Shown: positions 16,679 to 26,042 of the stretch, one piece after another | Layout of the letters: the number at the start of each line of letters is the position of its first letter | How positions within the stretch are numbered: position 1 is the stretch's first letter | Source: Phocaeicola plebeius | GTDB taxonomy: Bacteria > Bacteroidota > Bacteroidia > Bacteroidales > Bacteroidaceae | Length of the DNA: 64,000 nt | Assembly (NCBI GenBank): GCA_022767125.1 | Contig: JALEPZ010000012.1 | Span: 1-64,000, forward strand | Reading direction: 5' to 3' | The notes under the pieces: model-generated | The model's input: the letters and a program-made list of their open reading frames with translations, nothing else | What the model was told of the DNA's origin: nothing | Databases searched by the model: none | Position numbers and translations under genes: made by a program

Positions 16679-18619
16679 TTATTGGATGATTGTTCCCCTA
16701 AATGTTCCTTTCAGCTCGGGACCGAAATAGAAGCCGGGCTGGGTGGGCTGGTTGTAGGCCACGTTCTGGGTGGCCACGCTGATGCGGTAGACGGGGTCTT
16801 CCAGGAACGTATGGAACCGATAGCCGGTGGGGATGGGCGACACGTAGAGCCGCAAGGCGGTATCGTCGGCCGACCGGACCAGCACTTCCTCGCGCCAGTC
16901 GCCCAGGAGGTCGGCCTGCAGGCAGGGGGTGCCCTTGGTGCCGTTGTTCCAGGTGGCGCCTTCGAAGACCAGCAGCGGCTCGCAGCGGCCCGTCTCCCAA
17001 TGGTACTTGGTGATGCGGTCCTTGTCGAGCAGCTCACGCAGCAGGTCGCCGTCCCACCAGACGGCCATATTACAGGACAGGTCCTTCACCTCGGCCTGCA
17101 CCACCTCGCCTTTCCAGTTGCGGAGGCCGCCCGAGGCCAACGACCACATTTCCACGCCCGGGGAGGTGGGGTCGATGTCGGCGGCCATGCAACGGCCCAC
17201 GTCGGTGTGGTGGGGGAGCTGGAACAGCACTTTCCCCGTGGCCGCGTCGCGGAAGGTGGATCCGTCCTTGCGGTTCTCATGGCACGCCCATACTTGCAGC
17301 CCCTCGAGTTGGGGCGAGAAGCGGGTCAGGTGGAGGGCGTCGCCGTGTCCCATCCGGGTGGAGTATAGCCCCGTTCCGTCGTGGTCGATGGTGCAGGAGC
17401 CATAGACGATTTCATCGCAGCCGTCGCCGTCCACATCGGCCACGCGCAGGTTGTGGTTGCCTTGTCCGGCATAGTCCTCGCCGCCGGGAAGGTCGGTGTC
17501 GAACACCCAGCGCTGCCGCAGGGCTTTCCCGTCCCAATCGAAGGCGGCCAGCACGGTACGGGTGTAATAGCCTCGACACATCACCACGCTGGGATGCTCT
17601 CCATCGAGATAGGCCACACAGGCCAGGAAGCGGTCGCTGCGGTTGGCCCGCGCGTCGCCCCATGCCTCCAGGCGGCCCCGGGGCGGCACGTAATCGATGG
17701 TCTGCAAGGCGGCTCCCGTGGCCCCGTCGAAGACGGTGAGGTACTCGGGGCCGGTGAGGATGCGTCCCTGGTTGCGGGGCGGGTCGTGGGGGCCTCCCTT
17801 CCCTCGCGGATCGCCCGGCGGGAAATCACCGCCACGCTGGGCGGCCGGGTCGCCGGGTTCGCGGTAATCGGCCGCGGCATCGCCGATGACCCGTCCGGTA
17901 CCGTCGACGGTCCCGTCGGCGGTCTTCATCACGATCTCTGCCCGGTTGTCCCCGTCGAGGTCGAAGACCATGAACTGGGTGTAGTGGGCGCCGGCACGGA
18001 TGTTCCGTCCCAGATTGATCCGCCACAAGCGTTCGCCGGTGAGGCGGTAGGCATCGATATAGACAGGACCGGTATAGCCGTCGTGGGCATTGTCGTGGGC
18101 ATTGCTGGGGTCCCACTTCAGGATGATCTCGTAGGTGCCGTCGCCGTCCACATCCCCCACAGAGGCGTCATTGGCATGATAGGTATAGGGGTCGCCGGCC
18201 GGTGTCACCCCGTCGGCCGGACGGTCCAAGGGAATGGAGAGATAGCCACAGGGCGCGGCGGCCGGAAGGGTAAAGCTGCCGGAGGGGAGACGCTCTGCCT
18301 TCTTCCCGTCGACCACCGGCTCTACGGTATAGACCGCGGGCTCCGTTCCGGCATAGGGGTCGCAGTACCAGGTGCCGGCCGTGGGGGGCACCTGGGCGAG
18401 CTTTACGCCGTTGCGGTAGACATCGAAGGCGGTCTGCAGGGGGTCGGCTGACAGGTAGCGCCAACTGACCATCACTTCTCCGGCGTTCCGGCGGACCGCC
18501 ACGACTCCCCGCCCCAGGCGTTCCTGCTGCAGGCGGGAGCTGTTGTAGGCCGGCTGGGCCCAGACGGCCGCCAGGGCCATCCAACTAACCAGCATCGTAC
18601 ATATCCATTGTCTTTTCAT
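16679..18619 (-). CDS. PL11 rhamnogalacturonan lyase
   Basis: Cleaves the rhamnose-galacturonate backbone of rhamnogalacturonan I by beta-elimination, needing calcium. The start at 18619 (MKRQWICTMLVSWMALAAVWAQ) gives a signal peptide; the open frame reaches 18742 but overlaps the upstream gene. An Ig-like N-terminal domain (QQERLGRGVVAVRRNAGEVMVSWRYL) is followed by the eight-bladed propeller with aspartate-rich calcium loops such as DVDGDGTYEIILKWDPSNAHDNAHDG, DLDGDNRAEIVMKTADGT and DVDGDGCDEIVYGS. The end SVATQNVAYNQPTQPGFYFG is a PL11 signature. At 646 residues it is full length. Lies between CE12 and GH105 in the operon. Confidence 0.95.
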   Translation of the reverse strand: MKRQWICTMLVSWMALAAVWAQPAYNSSRLQQERLGRGVVAVRRNAGEVMVSWRYLSADPLQTAFDVYRNGVKLAQVPPTAGTWYCDPYAGTEPAVYTVEPVVDGKKAERLPSGSFTLPAAAPCGYLSIPLDRPADGVTPAGDPYTYHANDASVGDVDGDGTYEIILKWDPSNAHDNAHDGYTGPVYIDAYRLTGERLWRINLGRNIRAGAHYTQFMVFDLDGDNRAEIVMKTADGTVDGTGRVIGDAAADYREPGDPAAQRGGDFPPGDPRGKGGPHDPPRNQGRILTGPEYLTVFDGATGAALQTIDYVPPRGRLEAWGDARANRSDRFLACVAYLDGEHPSVVMCRGYYTRTVLAAFDWDGKALRQRWVFDTDLPGGEDYAGQGNHNLRVADVDGDGCDEIVYGSCTIDHDGTGLYSTRMGHGDALHLTRFSPQLEGLQVWACHENRKDGSTFRDAATGKVLFQLPHHTDVGRCMAADIDPTSPGVEMWSLASGGLRNWKGEVVQAEVKDLSCNMAVWWDGDLLRELLDKDRITKYHWETGRCEPLLVFEGATWNNGTKGTPCLQADLLGDWREEVLVRSADDTALRLYVSPIPTGYRFHTFLEDPVYRISVATQNVAYNQPTQPGFYFGPELKGTFRGTIIQ

Positions 18620-18738
18620 CGTTCTTCGTTTTTTTTTCGTAAGTGCAAAAATAAGGGATAGGCCCCGAATAATGCCTATAATTTTATCCGAATCTCTGTG
18701 TATCCGTCCGCCTGTCCCCTTTCTGACCAGGTGGGTGG

Positions 18739-20376
18739 TCATTTCAAATAGTCTTTCAACGGGCAGTCTGTGCCCTTCAGCCCCTCGGCGATGCTTTCGG
18801 CGTTGAGACGGGCTCCCTTCAACGAGGTGTGGGTATGGTCGCGGTTGAAATAGTCCGCCACGACCTTCAGGCCCTGTTCGTACCCCATCTGCTGGAGCTT
18901 GTCGGCCGAAATCTGGTTGAGGTCGATGAAATAGGCACCGGCCTGGCGGGCGGCTTCCTGCGACCAGCGGCCGAAGGAGGCCGTGTTGCGCTGAATCTGT
19001 CCGTTATCGAAGATATTGCGCGGGGTATGGCTCAGGACGATGGGGATGGCTCCTTTCTCCTTGGCATCCATGATGAACTTGCGCAGGTACCAGCCGAAGG
19101 AATAGATGACCTTGTATTCGCCCGTGGCCTCCATCTTGAAGACCTTGCTGTCGTATCCGGCTCCCGGCAGTTCGGCCCGGGCTTTCCCGGTATGGATGTC
19201 GCCGGCATCATTGTGGCCGAACTGCATCAGCACGAAATCGCCCGGCTGCAAGGCATGGTAGACAGAGTCCCACCGGCCTTCCTCGAGATAGGTACGGGCG
19301 CTGCGCCCGGCCTTGGCGCGGTTTTCCACCGTGATGCGGCGGGTGTCGAACAGGTCCTGGATGACGCTGCCCCAGCCCCACATGCCGTCGGGGTCGTTGT
19401 CGAAATTACGCACCGTGCTGTCTCCGATGGTGAACAGCACCGGACATCCCGGCCGGCGCGAAGACCCCGTCACGGTATCGACGGGCTGCGGCTTGAGGTA
19501 GCGGGCCAGCTGGAGGCCCTTGCAGGCCCGGATGCCTTCGACGGCCGACTCGGCGTGGACCCTGGCGCCGAAAATGCTGGTATGGATGCGGTCGAGGTAA
19601 AACAGGGTCTTCACCTTTTCCTTCCCGAATTTCTCGAACTTGTCGGCAGCGATGGTATTCAGGTCGATAAAGGGTATTTTGGCCTTCTTGGCCACCTGCC
19701 GGGCCCACAGCCCATAGGTTTCGCTGACACGGGTAATGACGGTGCTGTCGGCATCGTCCCACGCATTGCGGGGAGTGAGGGACATGAGGATGGGGGTGGC
19801 GCCCTTGGCCTTTACGTCGGCAATGAAGCGGCGCATGTATTCCCCGTAGGTGTAGACCGTTTCGTGAACGCCGGTTTCCTGAATGGTCACATCGATGGAT
19901 TCCTTGCCGATACCGGGAATGGAAGCGCGGGCACGGCCGCTGTCGTAGGGGCCGTTGTCGTTATGCCCCAGCTCGATGATGACCCAGTCGCCCTTGCGGA
20001 TGCCTTTCAGCACATCGGGCCACAGCCGGTTGTAGAAGGTACGGCTGCTGGTCCCTCCCAGGGCATGGTTCTCGACCGTGATTTTATCTTCATCGAAGTA
20101 TTCATGGGCCAGGAAGCCCCAGCCCCACTGGCCGTTGTTGCCGTTGCCCAGCGTACCGGTGCGCATGGTGGAATTGCCCACCAGGAACAGGACCGGATGG
20201 TCGCCCTTGCGGGAAGAACCGGCTACGGGACGCGCCGAACGGGCGATGTTCAGGCTGTCGAGGGTATTGTCTATAACTTGGTTGACATCTTTCATGGGTC
20301 CGGCCACCGGATGCTGGGCGCGGACTCCTATGCTCAAGCCTGCTGCCAGGAGCAGGCATCCATATATCTTCTTCAT
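18739..20376 (-). CDS. tandem CE12 rhamnogalacturonan acetylesterase (two SGNH domains)
   Basis: Removes acetyl groups from galacturonate so lyases can act. Signal peptide MKKIYGCLLLAAGLSIGVRAQ. Two SGNH domains lie in one chain of 545 residues. Domain 1 (about 60-290) has block I GNSTMR, the oxyanion glycine in GGTSSRT, ELGHNDNGP and DRIHTS. Domain 2 (about 310-535) has GDSTVR, AGRSARTY, QFGHNDAGD and DHTHTS. The aspartate of the GDS block is asparagine in domain 1, but the nucleophile serine, the HND asparagine and the Asp/His pair are intact in both, so both may be active. It lies 142 bases after susD, and a hairpin in that gap may separate expression levels. Confidence 0.9.
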   Translation of the reverse strand: MKKIYGCLLLAAGLSIGVRAQHPVAGPMKDVNQVIDNTLDSLNIARSARPVAGSSRKGDHPVLFLVGNSTMRTGTLGNGNNGQWGWGFLAHEYFDEDKITVENHALGGTSSRTFYNRLWPDVLKGIRKGDWVIIELGHNDNGPYDSGRARASIPGIGKESIDVTIQETGVHETVYTYGEYMRRFIADVKAKGATPILMSLTPRNAWDDADSTVITRVSETYGLWARQVAKKAKIPFIDLNTIAADKFEKFGKEKVKTLFYLDRIHTSIFGARVHAESAVEGIRACKGLQLARYLKPQPVDTVTGSSRRPGCPVLFTIGDSTVRNFDNDPDGMWGWGSVIQDLFDTRRITVENRAKAGRSARTYLEEGRWDSVYHALQPGDFVLMQFGHNDAGDIHTGKARAELPGAGYDSKVFKMEATGEYKVIYSFGWYLRKFIMDAKEKGAIPIVLSHTPRNIFDNGQIQRNTASFGRWSQEAARQAGAYFIDLNQISADKLQQMGYEQGLKVVADYFNRDHTHTSLKGARLNAESIAEGLKGTDCPLKDYLK

Positions 20377-20410
20377 GGGTTCAAGTGTGTTTTCGAAGGA
20401 ACAGAATTAA

Positions 20411-20494
20411 AAAAATAAAGTAGAACACAAAGGTATAAAAAACGCCAAGTATTCTGGATGGAAACTCTCCGTTTCTTTGCCCTTTGTGTTCTAC
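20411..20494 (-). terminator. intra-operon hairpin with T-rich tail between susD and CE12
   Basis: On the minus strand GTAGAACACAAAGG (20494-20481) pairs perfectly with CCTTTGTGTTCTAC (20433-20420), with a smaller GAAAC/GTTTC stem in the loop, followed by TTTATTTTTTT. It has the form of a terminator or attenuator and lies 25 bases after the susD stop, so it could set a higher susCD than enzyme level. Confidence 0.65.
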
Positions 20495-20518
20495 CTGCAG
20501 ATGGCCGTTATCCAGGCA

Positions 20519-22612
20519 TCAATAGCCGGGGTTCTGCATCTGCTGCTTTTCGTCGTTGCTCAAGGCCGCACCGCTCTCGTTGGTGATGCCATCGAGGAAG
20601 GACTGCGGGATGGGACGGTAATAGTGGGTAGACGCGCTGAAGTTTCCTAAGCCGCGGCTGACACCGTCGTTGAACGCATGCCAACGGGCATCCAAGGTCT
20701 TGGTACGGGCCAGGTCTTCCCAACGATACAACTCACCACACAATTCGCGGGTACGCTCGTTGAGCAGGAAACACATCATCTTCTCCGCAGGACTGCTGCA
20801 GCCCAGTTTCTGGTAGATCAGTGCATCGGTCGGCGAATCGTACACATCAGCAACGCTGTTGAGCGTCATGGCCGACTTGGTGGAGGCAGTGGTTTCCTGG
20901 CCTTCCATGTTGTTCGACTCGTAGTACGTGTTGGCATCCGAATAGATGGCACCATCGGCAGAATAGCCGCCACCCTTGCCCGAGCAGTACGCATTGTTCT
21001 TGTAGGCCTGACCGCCATCGACATTCACACTGCGGTCTTCGCCTTCGGCATAACCGGCACGCTGGCGCAGCTTGTTGATCCATTCGATGGCCTGCGGATA
21101 GCTGGATTCCCCTTTGCGGATATAGGCTTCGGCAATCATCAGCACATCGTCGGCCGAACGGGCGATGATGCCGTCGCGTGTACCGAACTGGGAAGCGATG
21201 GAGTTACGGTAGCCGTCGCGGAACTTCGACAGGGCCACCGAACGCTTGTGAGGCACAATGCCGTAATAGTTACCCGTAGTGTTGTTGATATCCGTATTCC
21301 AGTTCTGGGCTTCGCCCTTGAAATAGCGGACGAAAGTATGCGGAGCACAGATGGTACCGTTCTTCAAGGCCTTCACATCGGCACCTCCCACTTCGAAGTT
21401 CTCGAAGCGCGTGTCTCCCGGATTGTTGACAATGTACTTGATACCGATCTGACCAGCTACGAAACGCTTGTCGCCTGCCTGGACACCGGCAGGAGCCTTG
21501 CCGCTCGCGATGTCCTCGGCCGTCCAAGTAGGAGCACCGGCCGTGTTGTTCGCGCCGTAGCAGGTGATGAAGGATTTCCAGAAGCGGGAGTCGTTGACGC
21601 GGTCGAATACCTCCATCGTGTATTCCGTGGCACTGACATACGAAAACTCACGGCCACCGGAAATATCACGCTTGGTGCCCTTCATGTCCTGGTAAACGGA
21701 AGGATAATACAGGTGCAGCTGGTTTCCGAAGCGTCCCCAAGTGGCTTCGTCGTTCGAGAACTGGGCAGCCAACACCACCTCGCTGACATTCTCGTTGGTC
21801 GAGTTGGGTTTCTGGTAATCCCACAACTCCACATAGTCGTTGCACAGCGGATGGGCAGCCACTACCTCCTGTCCGTACTTGATGACCGCATCCAGGTCGG
21901 CAGCCACGTAACTGCTGTTCCAGCCACTGTAGAGTTCGGAAGCACGGAACAGATGGGCCTTTGCCAGGAAATGGGCTGCGGCCGACTTGGTGATACGGCC
22001 CGTGATTTCCGGCTTCTCCGGCAACAGGCGGTAGGCTTCTTCCAGGTCAGCGATGATCTGCTGGTAGACTTCCTCTTCGCTGTTGCGGGTGAAATAGGTT
22101 TCCACGCTGCTGGAAGGTTCCAGCTTGACCGGTACTCCACCGAACTGCTTCACCAGTTCAAAGTAGGCATAGGCCCGAAGGAAATAGCCCTCTCCCAAGC
22201 GGGTATTGTAGGTGGCACTGTTCTGGTTATAGTACTGCGGAACGTTCGCAATGATCAGATTGGCCGGTTCCACCAGTCCATAATAGTTGTCCCACATCGG
22301 TTGGTTGGCCCCGGTTTCTCCGGAATTCAGGCTCTGTCCGTAGTGGTTCCATGCCGGCATGGTGTTGTTGGCATCGGTAAACTCGTCCACTCCCATGTTG
22401 TGGCATTCGATGGCCCAAATATAGTTGAATTTGAACTTCAGTTTCTGATAGGCACCGGTCACCAGGTCATCCAGCCCTTCCGGCGTCTTGAAATAGTCGG
22501 TACTGTACTCGGTCTTCAATTCTTCGTCCAGGAACGAATCGCTGCACGAAGCAAGGGCACCGCCCATCATGGCTGCCAGCGTAGTGGCATATAGTATGCT
22601 ATTGAATTTCAT
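20519..22612 (-). CDS. SusD/RagB-type lipoprotein of the rhamnogalacturonan locus
   Basis: Surface glycan-binding lipoprotein that caps the SusC transporter encoded directly upstream (21-base gap). Lipobox ALASC at residues 19-23, followed by SDSFLDEELKTEYSTDYFKTPEGLDDLVTGAYQKLKF. The TPR segment includes GEGYFLRAYAYFELVKQFGGVPVKLEPS and the C-terminus has RTRELCGELYRWEDLARTKTLDARWHAFN and PIPQSFLDGI. At 697 residues it is longer than the first SusD, due to a long middle region (residues about 270-480) that would shape the glycan site. Ligand by context: rhamnogalacturonan I fragments. Confidence 0.95.
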   Translation of the reverse strand: MKFNSILYATTLAAMMGGALASCSDSFLDEELKTEYSTDYFKTPEGLDDLVTGAYQKLKFKFNYIWAIECHNMGVDEFTDANNTMPAWNHYGQSLNSGETGANQPMWDNYYGLVEPANLIIANVPQYYNQNSATYNTRLGEGYFLRAYAYFELVKQFGGVPVKLEPSSSVETYFTRNSEEEVYQQIIADLEEAYRLLPEKPEITGRITKSAAAHFLAKAHLFRASELYSGWNSSYVAADLDAVIKYGQEVVAAHPLCNDYVELWDYQKPNSTNENVSEVVLAAQFSNDEATWGRFGNQLHLYYPSVYQDMKGTKRDISGGREFSYVSATEYTMEVFDRVNDSRFWKSFITCYGANNTAGAPTWTAEDIASGKAPAGVQAGDKRFVAGQIGIKYIVNNPGDTRFENFEVGGADVKALKNGTICAPHTFVRYFKGEAQNWNTDINNTTGNYYGIVPHKRSVALSKFRDGYRNSIASQFGTRDGIIARSADDVLMIAEAYIRKGESSYPQAIEWINKLRQRAGYAEGEDRSVNVDGGQAYKNNAYCSGKGGGYSADGAIYSDANTYYESNNMEGQETTASTKSAMTLNSVADVYDSPTDALIYQKLGCSSPAEKMMCFLLNERTRELCGELYRWEDLARTKTLDARWHAFNDGVSRGLGNFSASTHYYRPIPQSFLDGITNESGAALSNDEKQQMQNPGY

Positions 22613-22633
22613 ATTGTTCTCCTTTCTTAGTTA

Positions 22634-25600
22634 TTAGAATCCGATATTCACACCGATGACGAAGCTCTTCAGCGTAGTGGAAGAACCGAAGGTCCGGGTG
22701 TTGTTGTCATAGTTCAGCAAGTCAGTGTCCAACCAGTCCGTTGCCTTGTAAATCGTGAAGGGGTTCATGGCCTGGACATATACCTTCAGAGTCCCCAGTC
22801 CGGTATTCTTCAGCTGTTTCTGGGTAAAGTTATAGCCCAGCGAAATGTTACGCATCTTGATGTACGAACCGTCCTGGTAGTTCATGGACGAGCTGTAGGT
22901 ATCGGCTGCCTCACCATTGGAACCCGGCGAATAGTATTCGGCATTTTCGTTCGTATTGGCTACCCAATAGTCCAGGCGGCGCTGCATGTAGCGGCCGTCC
23001 AAGGTAGCTGCCCCCTGCGGAACATCGAAGCCCCAGCGGGAAATGATGAAGCAAGAGAGTTCCAGGTTCTTGTAGCTGAACGTATTGTTCCAGCCACCGG
23101 TCCAGCGGGGGCGTACCTTGCCGACAATCTGACGGTCGTTCGAAGCGTCAATCTTACCGTCTCCGTTCAGGTCCTTCACCTTGATCTGTCCGGGCTTGCG
23201 TCCGTACTTGGCTGCCTCATCGGCTTCGGAAGATTTCCAGATGCCGTCGTACACATAATCATAATATACACCGATTTCTTCGCCGACAAACCAGCGGTTG
23301 TTCACGTCTTCCGTACGTCCGTTGGCCAGTTCGTCAATCTGGTTGCGGTCCATGGACCAAGTGACGGTCGTGTTCCAGCTGAAATCCTTGGTCTGTACCG
23401 GAACGGCATTCAACTGGAGGTCGATACCCCAACCGGAGGTCTTTCCGACATTGGCATAAGTGGATGTATAACCGGTCAGTGAAGGAATGCTCATGGCCAA
23501 CAGCAAATCCTTGGTCTTGGTCTTATAGGCATCGATGCTACCGCTGATGCGGTTGTTCAGGAAGCCATAGTCAATACCGATGTTGTACTGCGTGGTCTTT
23601 TCCCAGGTCAGGTCGGGATTGGCCATCTTGTTCGGGTTTTTGGCCGACGGGTCGGAGGGCACATATCCTAATGCCGGATCGGTGGCTCCCCATTCGTAGT
23701 AGGCCCCTTGAATGGCACCCTTGGTGGCATAGGCAGAGATGGCGGCGTTACCCGTGATACCCATACCGAGGCGGAGCTTCAACTGGTTGATCCAAGTGGC
23801 TTCCTTCATGAAGTCTTCCTGGTCGACACGCCAAGCCAAGGCGGCAGAGGGGAAGCTGGCCCATTTATGTCCGTCGGCCAACTGAGAGGCACCGTCCCAA
23901 CGCATAGAGGCGGTCAGCAAATACTTGTCCTTGTAGCCATAGTTGGCACGGACCATGTACGAAGTCATCTGTTTTTCGGTGAGTCCGGTACCAAAGGCGC
24001 TCAGTGTACCGGCCGAAGCCAGGTTGTACCACAGTTCCTTCTGCGAAGCAACATTGGTCGCCTTCATATCGCCCATTTCGTAGTGGTACTTCGAAGCACT
24101 CTGCATCAAGGTCAGTCCCAGGTTGTGGCTGTCGTTGAAACGCTTGTTGTAGTACACCAGGTTATCGAGTGTCCACGAGCGCTTCTGGTCGTTCTTGTAT
24201 TCGGCACCGTTGTTGCCGTCACCGTTGATGCCGCCGGCCGCATTGGCAATACCCAGCGTGTAGTACTGGAATTCAGGACCGAACTGGATGCGGTAGCTCA
24301 AGCCGTCCAGCGGGCTCCAGATCTTTCCGAAGTCTACCTGGGCATACATGCTGGCATTGACGCGGAAGGTGCGGCGCTGGTTGGTGTTGTAATCGAGTTC
24401 GCGGATGGGGTTGATGATGTTCACGTCACCGTTCGGATTGCGGATATAGTCGCCGTTGGCGTCGTAGGGCATGGTCCAGGGCAGCATGGAACGCAAGGCG
24501 CCATAGAGGTCGCCCGCACCGGTCACCGACTTGGTAAAGCTGTAGCCATAGTCCTGGTCGGCATACGAGCCGTTCATCGTGGCTCCCATCTTGAAATAAG
24601 GAAGCGGAGTGATGTCGAACGAAGTCTTGAGGGTGAAGCGCTCGTAGCTCTGGCCGGGCTGAGTGCCTTTCTGGTTCAGGTAGCCGAACGAAGCGTATCC
24701 CTGGAACTTGTCGGAGCCGCCCGAGGCACTCAGGGTGTGCTCGTGGGTGATTCCCGTCTGCTTGCCGTGGGAAGCCCAGTCGTAGGAGCCTACCTTCGTG
24801 GCATCGTACGTGCCGCCGGCCCATGCCTGCTCGATATTGGCCCACGAAGCCTCCACACTGCCGAAGGCGGCCTTGTCGGCTGCATGGTCGGGAGCTGCAG
24901 AAGCCGCCCCTTTGTTATAGGAACCCATGTTGTACTTGGCCAGACGGGCATAGTCGAGCCATTCGCTGGCCGACATCATCTCGGTCACATTGTGCAAGGT
25001 CTCGAAGGTGACCGTTCCGGCATAGTTCAGGCTGACTTTTCCTTCCTTTCCTTTCTTGGTCGTGACCAGAATGACACCGTTGGCACCGCGCGATCCATAG
25101 ATGGCCGTGGCAGAAGCATCCTTCAGGATATCGATGGACTCAATGTCGCTGGGGTTGATGTTCTCGATACCGCCGTTCTGGATAATCATTCCGTCCACCA
25201 CATACAGCGGACCCTGTTCGGCATTGATGGAGCGGACACCACGGATATTGATGCCTCCCACTTCACCGGGTCGCTGGCTGGAAGTGATGTCCACACCGGC
25301 CGTCTTTCCTTGCATACCTTCCAGGGCATTCTTCACCGGCATGGCCTTCAGTTCTTTCTCGCCCACGCGGGCCATGGCTCCGGTCACGTCGCTCTTCTTC
25401 TGGATACCGTAACCGACCACCACTACTTCATCCAGCGTCTCGGTGTCTTCTTCCAAGACCACCTGGAGGGTCGTTTGTCCCTTGACGGGGATGTCTACCG
25501 TCTTGTAACCGACGAAGCTGATTTCAATGGTTCCGCTGGCCGGAACATTCGAGAGGGTGAACTTACCGTCGAAATCGGTAATGGTACCATTGGTAGTACC

Positions 25601-25777
25601 TTTCACTAACACACTGGCACCGATGACCGATTCGCCGGCCTTGTCAAGTACGGTACCCGATACAGTTTTGTTCTGTGCCGTGGCGCTTATCGCCAACACA
25701 GCCAACAAAGCTACGAAAAACAGCCGCTGGAGATGGCCCAAGCAGCTCAACAAAGTGGAATTTTTGTTGCCTTTCAT
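22634..25777 (-). CDS. SusC/RagA-type TonB-dependent receptor of the rhamnogalacturonan locus
   Basis: Outer-membrane importer. The start at 25777 gives a long signal region with hydrophobic LFFVALLAVLAISATAQ. Domains in order: carboxypeptidase-regulatory-like domain (TVSGTVLDKAGESVIGASVLVKG, about 37-115), TonB box region TLDEVVVVGYG, plug (NALEGMQGKTAGVDI, GINIRGVRSI, PLYVVDGM, ILKDASATAIYGSRGANGVILVTTKKG) and 22-strand barrel ending in SFVIGVNIGF. 1047 residues is standard. First gene of the minus-strand operon; a -7 box lies 80 bases upstream. Unlike the receptor at 445 it has all N-terminal modules. Confidence 0.96.
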   Translation of the reverse strand: MKGNKNSTLLSCLGHLQRLFFVALLAVLAISATAQNKTVSGTVLDKAGESVIGASVLVKGTTNGTITDFDGKFTLSNVPASGTIEISFVGYKTVDIPVKGQTTLQVVLEEDTETLDEVVVVGYGIQKKSDVTGAMARVGEKELKAMPVKNALEGMQGKTAGVDITSSQRPGEVGGINIRGVRSINAEQGPLYVVDGMIIQNGGIENINPSDIESIDILKDASATAIYGSRGANGVILVTTKKGKEGKVSLNYAGTVTFETLHNVTEMMSASEWLDYARLAKYNMGSYNKGAASAAPDHAADKAAFGSVEASWANIEQAWAGGTYDATKVGSYDWASHGKQTGITHEHTLSASGGSDKFQGYASFGYLNQKGTQPGQSYERFTLKTSFDITPLPYFKMGATMNGSYADQDYGYSFTKSVTGAGDLYGALRSMLPWTMPYDANGDYIRNPNGDVNIINPIRELDYNTNQRRTFRVNASMYAQVDFGKIWSPLDGLSYRIQFGPEFQYYTLGIANAAGGINGDGNNGAEYKNDQKRSWTLDNLVYYNKRFNDSHNLGLTLMQSASKYHYEMGDMKATNVASQKELWYNLASAGTLSAFGTGLTEKQMTSYMVRANYGYKDKYLLTASMRWDGASQLADGHKWASFPSAALAWRVDQEDFMKEATWINQLKLRLGMGITGNAAISAYATKGAIQGAYYEWGATDPALGYVPSDPSAKNPNKMANPDLTWEKTTQYNIGIDYGFLNNRISGSIDAYKTKTKDLLLAMSIPSLTGYTSTYANVGKTSGWGIDLQLNAVPVQTKDFSWNTTVTWSMDRNQIDELANGRTEDVNNRWFVGEEIGVYYDYVYDGIWKSSEADEAAKYGRKPGQIKVKDLNGDGKIDASNDRQIVGKVRPRWTGGWNNTFSYKNLELSCFIISRWGFDVPQGAATLDGRYMQRRLDYWVANTNENAEYYSPGSNGEAADTYSSSMNYQDGSYIKMRNISLGYNFTQKQLKNTGLGTLKVYVQAMNPFTIYKATDWLDTDLLNYDNNTRTFGSSTTLKSFVIGVNIGF

Positions 25778-25856
25778 ACTTTCATTATTAAGTTATACAA
25801 AAGTGAATAATAAAAATCTCGCAGACCGGAAAGACGCGCTTCCCGTTTCCAGGTGA

Positions 25857-25864
25857 CAAAGGTA
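25857..25864 (-). promoter_or_regulatory. -7 box (TACCTTTG) of the susC-susD-enzyme operon
   Basis: Minus-strand TACCTTTG fits the TAnnTTTG consensus and lies about 80 bases before the susC start. No -33 TTTG is found at the right distance, as expected for a promoter that depends on the HTCS activator. Confidence 0.55.
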
Positions 25865-26001
25865 GAGCGGCTTTGCGGGTAAGGGCAGGTAGAATCGTAC
25901 GAGAAGAATGGAAAAACTCGCCGAGGGGGTAAAAAAATGGGCCATGAATGATAGTGAAGATTTTTTGTACATATCTCCATCCGTACTTCAGGAAATCTGC
26001 C

Positions 26002-26009
26002 TACTTTTG
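26002..26009 (+). promoter_or_regulatory. -7 box (TACTTTTG) for the plus-strand GH105 gene
   Basis: TACTTTTG matches TAnnTTTG and lies 33 bases before the start at 26043. No -33 element is found at normal spacing. It is divergent from the susC promoter about 140 bases away, so one regulator site between them could serve both. Confidence 0.5.
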
Positions 26010-26042
26010 CCACCGTATAATTTTAATCTTATCCTCACATAC

